Source: Berberis thunbergii (lineage: Eukaryota; Streptophyta; Magnoliopsida; Ranunculales; Berberidaceae). From it: a DNA stretch of 64,000 bases. The position numbers and the translations under genes were made by a program. Positions 8,936-18,273 of this stretch are shown here, in pieces; position 1 is the first letter of the stretch; each line of letters starts with the position of its first letter. The notes under the pieces are model-generated. The model searched no databases. It saw nothing but the letters and a program-made list of their open reading frames with translations, and had not been told where the DNA came from. The stretch spans positions 124,001 to 188,000 of the forward strand of contig QNQO01000683.1 in the NCBI GenBank assembly GCA_003290165.1, in the 5' to 3' direction.

Positions 8936-10967
8936 ATGTCGGCGCCTCCTGCCGCCATCCCTCCCCCCATGTTGGGGAGATCTGGTAATGGGGGAACTAT
9001 AGAAGGAGCGGCAAAGCCCTCTTTCGCACAAATCTTGGGAAAAATTTTGGTGGCTGACGTTGTGGAGACTCCGATTGAAGGCACTAGATTCCGTAAAGAG
9101 AGAGCTCCCACAATTGGCATTACGGCAACAGATGAGTTCCGTGGGGTGGCGTTTATGGAAAAACATGTGATCGTTCTAAAATTCTCTAGTTACCGCCCAA
9201 CATTGGAAGACATCCGAAATTCGATTCACAAAACTTGGGGAATTCTGGGAGATTTTTCGCTCGGCTTACTCAATCAATGGCATGTGTTAGTTCGTCTTCA
9301 ATCGGAGGAGGAAGCAAAGAAAGTTTTGTCGCGGGATTCCTTTTTGATTCGTGGCGTTCGTTTCAAAGCATTTCGTTGGCATGATGGCTTTAGTCTGAAG
9401 GAGGATCCGATATCGGTGCCACTGTGGGTAGAGTTGCCTAACTTACCTTTACATATTTTTCATCCCCCTATTTTAAAAGCAATTGTCAATTCTTTTGGTG
9501 TTTTTTTGAGAATGGATGACCATACTAGATGTTTATCGCGCCCGGGCTTTGCCCGTGTGTGTGTTGAGATGACTTTGGCGGACAAATTACCAAACACAGT
9601 ATGGATTGATAGGGCCAATAATAGAGGTTTCTGGCAGAAGATTGAGTACCCAGGTTTCAAATATTGTGACTTTTGTTCCTTGCTCGGGCATCAGGAAAGT
9701 GTTTGTCGCAAGACGCTAGGCATTAAGGGCGGTGGCTGGGTTTCGGAACTAGGTAATGTTGAGAAGGTAGACAAATCAAAGACCGAAAGTAACAATACCA
9801 GGCAACAATATGTTCCAGTGATCAGAAAAGGAATTTCTTCGAACTCGGAAGTGGGTGTGAGTGGAACAAAAAATAGCAAAGGCGAGGAGATTTCGGAGGG
9901 AGTCGGGGATAGAAAGCAGGTGGCCATTGATCCGGTAAAGGTGGGTTTGTTCAACACATTTGAGGCATTGATGGAGAATATTGAGGAAGAGGAAGGTCCT
10001 CCAGCAGAATTACAAATAGCGGGTCACAAATTAGAGCATGCTAAAACCGGGGTCCAGCATGAGTCTACGGAGGACTGCCTACTAGAGGCGGGGTTATACA
10101 ACTTCAGAAATTGATAATGTTCTTGGACAACAACAAAAGTTACCCCTACACGAAGATGAGATAAATCCGGAAACAAAGAACAATCCTTCTATTCAAAGTG
10201 CAGTGTCGCCAACTGTGACGAATGATTTCACATGTGAAACTCAGATTGGGCAGACTGTTTCAGAGTCGCAGCAGCCAGTGCTCTACCCTTCAAGAGGGGC
10301 CGTGATTTCTCCTCAGCCAGCAATCTGCCTCAAGCCAGAGACCATGGTCTCGCCCAAGCCAGCGCCATGCACCAAAGCTGTGGACGTGGCCTGCGTCATT
10401 GTTGCGCCATGCACCACACCAGAGAACAGAGTCTCGCCTCAGCCAGCGCCCCACACCAAGGCAGTGGAAGTGGCCTCGCCCCAGCATACGCCCTGTACCA
10501 AGACAGGGGTCGAGGCTTCGCCTCAGCCAGCGCCCTGCAACCCATTTATCGGTGCTACTAGCACAGAGCTAGGGGATGCTATACAGAGTCAGCAAGTGCA
10601 GGAATTCTCGGATGATGATTTGCAGTCTCTGCTCAGGTTAAAGAGACATTTTGACAAATATGCTATCAAAACTTCCCCGGATTATAAAAGAGTCGGAAAC
10701 AATTTGAATCAGGCTATATCTTTGTTCAGAGAAAATAGGTTACTTTGACCGCCGAAATTAGACCTCAGTACACTCGAAAGTTCTAGTGAGGATAGTGATG
10801 ACGTCAACTCAGAACCTGAGCTTGATCCACAGGTAGCGAACAATGATTTGGCTTTAGGGGCTATGTCAGACGGAAAGATGAATAAGAGGCGCCACACCAA
10901 AGATATCAGCATTTGTCTCCGAAAATCCAATAGAACTAGGACAAAAACCAAAAGATACAAAGACTGA
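8936..10967 (+). pseudogene. LINE ORF1-like protein, DUF4283 plus zinc knuckle (frameshift and stop)
   Basis: The first frame (8936-10114) encodes a DUF4283-type domain (about residues 65-215), then a CX2CX4HX4C zinc knuckle at about 245-258 (CDFCSLLGHQESVC). This architecture is typical of ORF1 of plant L1-like LINEs and binds RNA. An apparent extra G near 10088-10093 shifts the frame. Coding continues in the next frame through a Pro-rich segment with about five imperfect 14-residue repeats (SPQPAPCTKAVEVA-like, 10305-10540) to a TGA at 10746-10748. It then stays open in the same frame to a TGA at 10965-10967. The body is well preserved, but the two lesions make it a pseudogene copy. Confidence 0.75.
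10305..10540 (+). repeat. Imperfect 42-bp coding tandem repeats
   Basis: About five diverged copies of a unit encoding SPQPAPCTKAVEVA-like peptide within the ORF1 relic. Confidence 0.6.
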
Positions 10968-11120
10968 TTTTGTCTAGGCTTGTATTGGTGCATCCTATAT
11001 TTTGTGAGGCTTTGTTTCGACTTTTTAGTTAACCCTATTGGGTCAGTCATGTAGCCTTCGGGCGTGGATTTTTATATGAATAAAATGGATGTTCTTAAAA
11101 AAAAAAAAAAAAAAAAAAAA

Positions 11121-11320
11121 GGCAGCAGACTTCTTAGCCAAGCTATACCCCAATCAGAAATTTGTTGAATTCACTCCGAGTTCTTTCGCAGAGGATTTGA
11201 AGAAAATTGTATATGATAATAGTGTCAGGAAACAATATCAACGAATGTAACCCTCCTTTTACTTTAGGTTCGGGGATCCTTTAACAACCCCTGCTCAATT
11301 TTCCAAAAAAAAAAAAAAAT
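11121..11320 (+). mobile_element. 3' end of a second LINE (RNase H C-terminus plus shared tail)
   Basis: Directly after the A-run, the frame starting AADFLAKLYPN reads open to a TAA at 11248-11250, resembling the end of the RNase H domain of plant LINE ORF2. It is followed by the tail GGTTCGGGGATCCT to GCTCAATTTTCC and an A-run (11305-11318). This copy links the shared tail family to a bona fide LINE ORF2 end. Confidence 0.6.
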
Positions 11321-12190
11321 TAATTTCCACGGAAGAAGATCAACACAAATAAAAATTTCTCTTTGGTTGGTTCTGATCAGTTCCACTGCCCCTTGAGCAT
11401 CTATTGTCCTGCACTCTGTTTTGCATGACACCCTCAATCACTACCAGAAGTATGGCAACAAATAAAGATAAAGAGATCGACAGAAATGACAAAACGTTCA
11501 AAAAGAAAAAGTAAACCATGTTGATCGAACTGGAATAATACTTGAACTCATCAAATGTGCTAAGCTGTATATGATGACGTTTACATTTTTCATTGATTTG
11601 TGATATCATAGACGACTAGACTAGATGAACACTATTCACTATAGAATAAGTTCATGTCTACATCCCATTTAAACATTGTTTAGTGCAATATCAATCCAAC
11701 ATCTATCAAAATAGAAAATTTAACACAAACAAAACTAAGAAGAATTAAATATTTTAATATTTGTATAATTTAATAAGTTATAATGTTATTTTAGTATCAA
11801 AAATTTGTTATGTGATTGACTCTCATGTAATATTCAATTTGTATGACACTCTGAGTAGTGTGAGATTTTTTATGTAGCATTTAAGAGATTAAAATGCACA
11901 ATTTATATTGTTAAATTTGATATCACGATCGAAATTTTTACGTTTTTTTTTTACATAAAACAAAATATTTCACGAAATATTTTTTAAAATCGAGGGTCCA
12001 AAATTAACTAGAAAAATGAAATCACAATCCTTATCATAATCATACACATGGTTCTTATTACAGGCAAATGACAGCAAAACTTCTAAAAACCACAATTCCA
12101 ATTCATTTAAGTGTATGAATGTAATGCATGGTTGATTCACATCTTTTTGAACTGAAACTGGAATGTCGAACAATTGACCTTGCTCATTAC
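11321..12190. other. Intergenic, AT-rich; 3' flank of second LysM kinase
   Basis: No supportable gene. The part after about 12120 resembles the 3' flank of the first LysM kinase gene (shared CATGGTTGATTCACATCTTT at 12127 and 4379), consistent with a shared 3' UTR from a tandem duplication. Confidence 0.5.
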
Positions 12191-14215
12191 CTATCTACCC
12201 TGGCCAAATGACCTGGAGAGGTGAAGTTCTTCCGCAGATGGATCCCAATCTAAAGAAGAAGATAAAATCTTGGACAGAGACATGAAGACTTGGGTCATGG
12301 TTGGACGCAAATTAAGATCTCGTGCCACGCAATTCATGGCCAGGTTGGCCATTGAGAACGCTGAATCCAATGGGTATTGGTTTTCTAGAGCCGGATCCAT
12401 GAAAGCTTTGAGATTTTCCCTCACATTTTCACCTTCAAGCACCACTTTTATGGATTCAGAAAGCGAAACGATCTGATCTTCCTTGCCTGATAAGAGCTCC
12501 AACATCATAACTCCAAATGCAAACACATCGAGCTTGGGTGTAACCACTCCATTTTCAAGATACTCAGGTGGCATGTAACCTCTAGTACCAACCACATGCC
12601 TTGTCAATTGCAGCAAGCCATCTTCTTCATTCCCATCTCCACTTTCTTCTTTTTCAATTGCGGAAAGATTGTCAAATGTTCTTGCTAGCTCAAAATTTGT
12701 TATCTTGGCTCTAAACTCACCATTCAACAAGATGTTGCTGCTCTTCAAGTCCTTGTGAATGTAAGGTGGATTACTGTAATTGTGAAGATAATTCAGCCCA
12801 TCTGCTACATCATAAGCAATCTGAACTCTCTGCTTCCATCCAAGCCGACTAGTCAAGTATCTCTTCTCATAAAGCCAGTCACTGAGTGACCCATTTTCGG
12901 CAAACTCGTAAACAAGATATGTGTTTATGCTTCCCTTCTCATCTTGCACACAGATACCAGATAGCCTTATCACACTCGAATGGTTGATCTGTTTGAGTAT
13001 AAGAATTTCATTTTCAATGGAAGCTAAAGAAACATTCGTCTTCTTCTTTATAGCAGCACGGTCACCATTAATTACTCCTCTATAAACATTACCCTTGATT
13101 ATGTGATCTTCTCCAAAATTCCCAGCCGCCTTCTGCAACTCCTCAAGCTTATACACTGTCAAAGATTCAACAAGAACACGAATACCTTCTGAAGACAAAA
13201 TGTCTGACTCGGTCTTGTATCTAGAAACATGAGACACATCCATTCCTCCTCCTCCTCCTCCTACTTGTACCCGTGGAATTGGCTTAGCCCGTGTTTGTCT
13301 GCGGCGGCGGCGAATACAAACACAAAGCATACAACCAATTACAATTAAAGCAATCAAAGCAACTGCAATTCCAATTCCAATAAAGACCCATTTCTTGGAA
13401 CTGGATGAAGATGAGTTGTCCTGACTAGGTGGTTGGTTTAACTGCACTTGTGGTGGTGGTGGAGGTGATACAGGTGCAGAGACAAGTTGAATCTTTGTAG
13501 GTTCTTTTTTCAGAGGAATCAAGATGGGTGTGAATGGAAAAATTAGAGAAGTTGAAGATAATTCATTTGCATCAAGAACACTCTGCTGGTCTACACCAAA
13601 TGTTTGAGCAATTTTGCTAATCGTATCACCCCAATCAATCAAATCAGACAACAAGTACTTGACACCATTAGCAGTCTGATTTCTAGTAGGACAAGCACAT
13701 CTAAGAGGCACCAAGAGCTGAAAACCAGGCAATAACTCCCTACTATCATAAGGGTTTTGTTTAATCAAGGCTTGACAAGTGGTCAGGCCTTGATAAGTGT
13801 TGTTGGCAACAGTCAAATATGTCTCGCCTCTTGTTTTCAAAGTGTAAGTTGTGTTGTGTTGATAAAACAACCCACCTGAACATGAGCAATTCAGTGGAAC
13901 TATGATCAGGGTATTTGTTGGAATCCTTTGAACTACATCACTGATATTGTTGATTCGAGCTATTTCCGATGGTTGTGCCTTCGTGAGAGTTGCAATAGAT
14001 GTGGCAGAGTCATAAGGAGGCTGAGAACGGAAAGTGAGGTATGAATTGCAAGATGTTTGAAGGCCATTGCAAACATTGCCATTGGTTGTATTGTCATTGT
14101 TATGATCGTAGCAAGCTAGTTGTTTGTTGTTTACATAAGGTTGCTGGGCTTGTGAGATTGGAAACAAAGAAACAAACAACAAGGACGAAGTGGTGAAGAA
14201 GAAGAAGAACTTCAT
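12191..14215 (-). CDS. LYK5-like: LysM receptor-like kinase, LYK5/LYK4-type (copy 2)
   Basis: A single-exon gene of 674 residues started at the cat at 14213-14215; the open frame begins ten codons earlier. It has the same order as copy 1: signal peptide ending before AQQPYVNN, three LysM regions with CSC and CAC pairs, proline-rich stretch, membrane span (WVFIGIGIAVALIALIVIG), and kinase-like domain. AAIK keeps the ATP-site lysine. The catalytic loop is HKD, unlike HKN in copy 1, but DFG is again NFE, so activity is doubtful. A Gly-rich insert (GGGGGG) with Arg-rich flanks follows the membrane span and is absent from copy 1. It retains the last nine residues (HLSRSFGQGR end) that copy 1 lost. 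Inferred role: chitin co-receptor at the plasma membrane. Confidence 0.94.
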   Translation of the reverse strand: MKFFFFFTTSSLLFVSLFPISQAQQPYVNNKQLACYDHNNDNTTNGNVCNGLQTSCNSYLTFRSQPPYDSATSIATLTKAQPSEIARINNISDVVQRIPTNTLIIVPLNCSCSGGLFYQHNTTYTLKTRGETYLTVANNTYQGLTTCQALIKQNPYDSRELLPGFQLLVPLRCACPTRNQTANGVKYLLSDLIDWGDTISKIAQTFGVDQQSVLDANELSSTSLIFPFTPILIPLKKEPTKIQLVSAPVSPPPPPQVQLNQPPSQDNSSSSSSKKWVFIGIGIAVALIALIVIGCMLCVCIRRRRRQTRAKPIPRVQVGGGGGGMDVSHVSRYKTESDILSSEGIRVLVESLTVYKLEELQKAAGNFGEDHIIKGNVYRGVINGDRAAIKKKTNVSLASIENEILILKQINHSSVIRLSGICVQDEKGSINTYLVYEFAENGSLSDWLYEKRYLTSRLGWKQRVQIAYDVADGLNYLHNYSNPPYIHKDLKSSNILLNGEFRAKITNFELARTFDNLSAIEKEESGDGNEEDGLLQLTRHVVGTRGYMPPEYLENGVVTPKLDVFAFGVMMLELLSGKEDQIVSLSESIKVVLEGENVRENLKAFMDPALENQYPLDSAFSMANLAMNCVARDLNLRPTMTQVFMSLSKILSSSLDWDPSAEELHLSRSFGQGR

Positions 14216-14340
14216 GGATGAAAAATAGTGAGAAGAAGAACACACAGATGTGTTGTTTGTCTGGGATGAATGATTTTGGAAATATAAAATGTTATCATGT
14301 TATTGATGAAGACTCAAGTGTCAAGATCCCTCTTTCATTC

Positions 14341-14358
14341 AAGTCTACGCGTTTTGTT
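14341..14358 (-). promoter_or_regulatory. Shared upstream block with CGCG box, copy 2
   Basis: The same 18-mer as 6565-6582. Here it is followed by TTGACTC on the plus strand, and it lies about 130 bp upstream of the start. Confidence 0.45.
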
Positions 14359-14412
14359 GACTCTACCGAATTGCTTTACCTTTGGGGTAGTTGCACTTGC
14401 ACTGCCAATAGC

Positions 14413-14418
14413 AGTCAA
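14413..14418 (-). promoter_or_regulatory. Candidate W-box, copy 2
   Basis: AGTCAA (TTGACT on the gene strand), position-matched to the site upstream of copy 1. Confidence 0.35.
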
Positions 14419-14610
14419 CGAAGACTTGATGACTTGTGACAAATTAGAATTTGCCCTTTGAATGAACTGTTTGACGATATTCCTCTGTGAGAATATCTGT
14501 CTTCGGCCATGTGAACACATATGCAGACTAGGCTTCCGCTCGACCATCCATTGTTGGAATATTATGAATCAGAGAACATCTTGATTAGGTATGTAAATAT
14601 GTTTGTTTTA

Positions 14611-15580
14611 TGTAAATACTTGCATGGCCAAAAAAAAAAGCAAAAGAAGTGGCCTTTAATATTACAAATAAGAGAGCTTCAAACTCAATGCACAGTAAAG
14701 AGTTGTTGAGATTCACCATTATGGATGAGGTCAATAAGGATAGTAAAGTCTCCAAAAAAAAGTCTGGTTCTCTATCGCTGAGCCTGGATGAGCAGCAAGG
14801 CCGCTTCAACCGCGTATCCTTCCACCATCGTACTGTCAGAAACTTTATTATCTATCTGACAGACAACATAAACCAGATTATTCCTAGCTAAGTCAGTTGT
14901 TGAAACTCCCACGCCCCCTGCTTGGTGGACTCAAAGAAGTAAACATCAAAAGTAGCAATAATCGTATCGCTATCAAGGTAGAGTGGAAGTGGTTGAGCAT
15001 GGTTTGCTTCGAGATTAAGCATGTGGGTGTAGACTGAGTGGATCTTGTCTTGAATAAGCTGTGAATGTGAAGATACAGTAACGGGAATATGGATTGTTGA
15101 GTCTAGGGCAAGATCTATATAGGAGCGAAAAGCAAGTTGTTTGGTCGTAATGGATGTGTCCAGGATTTAGGAAATCGATGAAAAATGAGGTGTGGTTTAG
15201 TCTGATCTGGTAAGGAACCATTGCAAATATTATTACAATGAGATACAAAGGTCAATGGGAGACTTTGGTATTATTGAAAATAGTTTGATTACGCAAATAC
15301 CAGATAGTCACAAAAATGGCTGTAAACTGGGACAACATCTCATCATAATTCATTACATGAGTTTTAGTAGACTCCCACATGGATTCAAAGACTATCAGAG
15401 CAGAGTGAAGGTTGAGATTTGGAGCAACTCAATTAATAGGGAAAGGAGAAAGAAGCTAGAATCGAAAAATTACAAGGCATATGAAGAAAAGATGGAACAC
15501 ATCTTTCTAGGCATGACAAAAGGTGCAACTGTCCTCCATGGGGATATGAATCCTAATCATATTGGCTCTCGTGGGGAGTA
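14611..15580 (-). mobile_element. LINE RNase H-domain relic, copy A'
   Basis: This is a diverged duplicate of 865-1740, alignable over most of its length, with small indels. Minus-strand fragments again read LINE-like, but frames are broken. The plus-strand open frames 14649-14891 and 15255-15581 are shadows that look similar to those of copy A only because the DNA is homologous. Confidence 0.55.
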
Positions 15581-15984
15581 AATTATGGCTAATCTTTCAA
15601 AAGAGAAACAGAGCACTGTGAGGGGCCTTGATTCTCCAGATGCACCTCAAAAGTTTAAAGCCAAAAGTGGGAGGGGAAAAGGGAAGTAGAGTTTTCTAAA
15701 TGACCTATGGTAAAAGCCCGCGTTGCACTTTTGATTTTAAAAAAACCATATTTTGTCAAAAGTCTAAAGAAGTTTGTTAGGATTGGTAGTGGGCCGGATT
15801 AAAATGTCTTGAATATCCCTAGCCATCAGACTCAGAAAAATAGAGTTGATAAGATCTTAATTCCAGTATAAAGAAACTTTATAATAAGAGGTCCAAAAGT
15901 CCCGAATAGAACGAGCGGACCAAGAGGTGTGCGTAGGTGCGAGATGCCCCAACAATAGGAAGTGTCCTTGTAGAACATGGGATT

Positions 15985-16224
15985 TGAAACTTAAAAAGAT
16001 CCATGGTAGTAGAAATCCAGCAAATATGTTGACAAAGGCAGTGATAGTTGAAAAACTGAGGTTGTGTTCAACCTCAGTTGGTCTTTCAACTTAAGAAGAC
16101 CAGGGTGAGCGCAACACTATGATGTAGATTACTTTATCGGTTTGATTTAGTCTCAGACCAGGATGAGCACAACACTATGATGTAGATTAGTTTACTGTTT
16201 TGATTTAGTCTCCAAGTGAGAGAT
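15985..16224 (+). mobile_element. Ty1/copia pol C-terminus relic and polypurine tract
   Basis: The frame containing NPANMLTKAVIVEKLRLC (about 16014-16068) matches the conserved end of copia RNase H. The purine-rich AAGTGAGAGA stretch (16214-16223) immediately precedes the LTR start. Upstream pol is not recognisable. Confidence 0.65.
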
Positions 16225-16748
16225 TGTTGAGATTTGTGGAGTCTAAATATATTTTAGTTTCCTTGTACGAAATAATAGGAAGTTCTCTTGTATGAGATAA
16301 TATGAAGTTTTCTTGTAAGGTACAATATGAAGTTTTCTTGTATGATACAATAGGAAGTTTCCTTATAGGAGACAATAAAAAACTTCCTTGTATGATACAA
16401 TAGAAAGTTTAATTGTAGGAGACAATAGAAAGTTTCCTTGTACGAGAACACGTAACTTCCTTGCATGAATCTATATATAGATTTTTTGTGAGAGGTTTGT
16501 GTAGACCTAGAGATTGAATGAGGCTTCATTGGTGATTGTAAATCTTGATTCTCATATTCATATTGGATTGTGGTGCGCTCGGTGGATTTAGGCAGGTTTG
16601 GCCGAACCACGTAAAATTTTGTGTTTTTTGTTTTCTTTCGTTTATTACATTGGTTTGGCTACTTGTATTCGTCTAGATTTATTTTGATTGTTATATGTTA
16701 CATTGAATCCTAAGATTCTGAGATTAGTAATAACACTAATCCGTAACA
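16225..16748 (+). mobile_element. Copia-type LTR (524 bp) with internal 25-bp repeats
   Basis: It begins TGTTGAG after a polypurine tract and ends CCGTAACA two bases before TGGTATCAAAGCC, a close match to the initiator-Met tRNA primer-binding site (usual TGGTATCAGAGC). A TATATATAG box lies at 16472-16480. About eight 25-bp tandem repeats occupy 16259-16465. Pol sequence on its left and gag sequence on its right make it look like the middle LTR of a tandem copia array. Confidence 0.7.
16259..16465 (+). repeat. 25-bp minisatellite inside LTR
   Basis: Roughly eight imperfect copies of GAAGTTTCCTTGTATGATACAATA-like units upstream of the TATA box, the position of enhancer repeats in some plant LTRs. 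Confidence 0.75.
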
Positions 16749-17420
16749 GCTGGTATCAAAGCCTTGGGTTTGCGAACATAGGGCACAGAAAGTGTTTGAA
16801 GAAATTCCTATGAGTTTTTCTTGTTGATTCGAGTTGGAGTAATGACTTCTCAGAATGATACAACCAAGATTAAAAAAAAAGTTTGATGGGTTAAACTTTG
16901 GGTTTGGAAGATGCAAGTGGAGGATTAACTTTATCAGGAAGATCTCTACCAACCATTGAATGATGAGAAGCCGAATAGTATGAAGCAAGTATAATGGGAA
17001 ATGTTCGACAGAAATAACTCAGCACCATAAGATTGACATTGGCAAAGTCTATTTTCTTCAATTTTAAGGGTGAGAAGACAATTGTATCGTTGATGAATGC
17101 CTTTTCGAAGATGTATGAACAACCTTCTGCAGCGAATAATATTCACCTAATAAAAAAATTATTTAATATGAAAATGAGATAATCGAAATAACTTCAATGA
17201 CATTGTTGATCAATTGACAACAACCAAAATCGAATTTAGTGATGAGATTCAAGGGTTGTAGATTTTGTCTCAGTTACCAGAGAGTTAGGTTGACATAGTT
17301 ACAACAATTAGTACTTCTGCAGTGAATAACAAATTGAAGTTTGGTGATGTAGCCAGTATAACCTTGACTGGAGAATTAAGAAGAAAGACGGATGGAATGC
17401 CAAATATGGTGGTGTTTAAG
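16749..17420 (+). mobile_element. Copia primer-binding site and decayed gag
   Basis: The PBS is at 16751-16763. A gag start follows at about 16842 (MTSQNDTTK), then KFDGLNFGFWKMQVED after a frameshift in an A-run, and AFSKMYEQPSA and DIVDQLTTTKIEF further on. These are the usual landmarks of copia gag. Many stops and frameshifts; pol is missing. Confidence 0.65.
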
Positions 17421-17669
17421 TTATGGACAATACTATTGTTATGTATAATGGACCAATGGACGCGCACAGGTGTGAGACGTCCCAACAAAGCCAATGATGT
17501 AGTTTTTCTAACTGAAATATATTTTTGTTTCTAAAGTGGAACGACTTGAATTGGCAGATGTTGATGAAAGGATAGGACATTCTAAATGTTATTGGCCAAT
17601 GAGGCAAGATTCATGTTTCAACAAGAAGAATATTGAGAGCCCTGATAATTTCGGGCAGCCAAACTCGAT

Positions 17670-17990
17670 CCCAAGTATAAAGATGTTTGGCCTTACTTCT
17701 GTTGCCCAATTCCACCATAAATCCCTAACCAGGTGATCCAAATTTGTTGAGACGGTGCAAGGCAGTAGGAAGTTTGTATAGTGTAAATAGGGATCGAGTT
17801 AAGAATCGATTTAATCAACATAGTACGACCTGCTTGTGAGAGGATTTTAATTTTCCAATAAGAAAATTTAGCAATAACTCTGTTAATAAGGAATTGGAAG
17901 TTCATAGATTCTTCTTGAAAAATAGAAGGGGGATATAAGATATTTATCCTTAGGATTATAGCTCCTATTGCCCAAGATCCTATTAATCAT
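17670..17990 (-). mobile_element. LINE reverse-transcriptase C-terminal relic
   Basis: The minus strand reads a peptide with KILSQAGRTMLIKSILNSIPIYT, the conserved motif following the RT palm in plant LINEs. The fragment is short and its flanks are unrecognisable. Confidence 0.7.
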
Positions 17991-18273
17991 TTTAGCATGC
18001 TTAGAATGCACGTTGGAATTGTAATAGATTAGTATAATACTTGTGCCGTTGGCACTCTCACAAAGTACAATTTTTTTTTGCTAAATAATACATCCTTAAA
18101 ACCCCCACCACCATCCTCACTATCAGTCTTGACGTGCAAGTTTATTTTAAGGTACAAATATATACTATAAACTTTAGGGGTTAGACTCACTCAAAATTTG
18201 AATTAGTTTGATAAAAAAAATTAAACTTCTAAAGTGAGTTATCCTCCAAACTTTGAATTCGCCAAAACATTAA

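Larger units (their letters stand above)
8561..11120 (+). mobile_element. LINE-derived element with ORF1 but no ORF2, 22-base A-tail
   Basis: The element spans a GC-richer 5' leader, an ORF1-type coding region (8936-10967), a ~130-bp 3' UTR and a pure A-run at 11099-11120. Between the ORF1 stop and the tail there is no room for endonuclease or reverse transcriptase, so ORF2 was lost or this is a non-autonomous derivative. The 5' boundary is approximate, and I found no target duplication next to the A-tail. Confidence 0.6.

Noticed and set aside
16254..16610. 118-codon Tyr/Lys/Ser-repeat frame on the minus strand
   Set aside because: It is the translation of the 25-bp tandem repeat within the copia LTR, whose period of 25 x 3 produces periodic peptides by chance.
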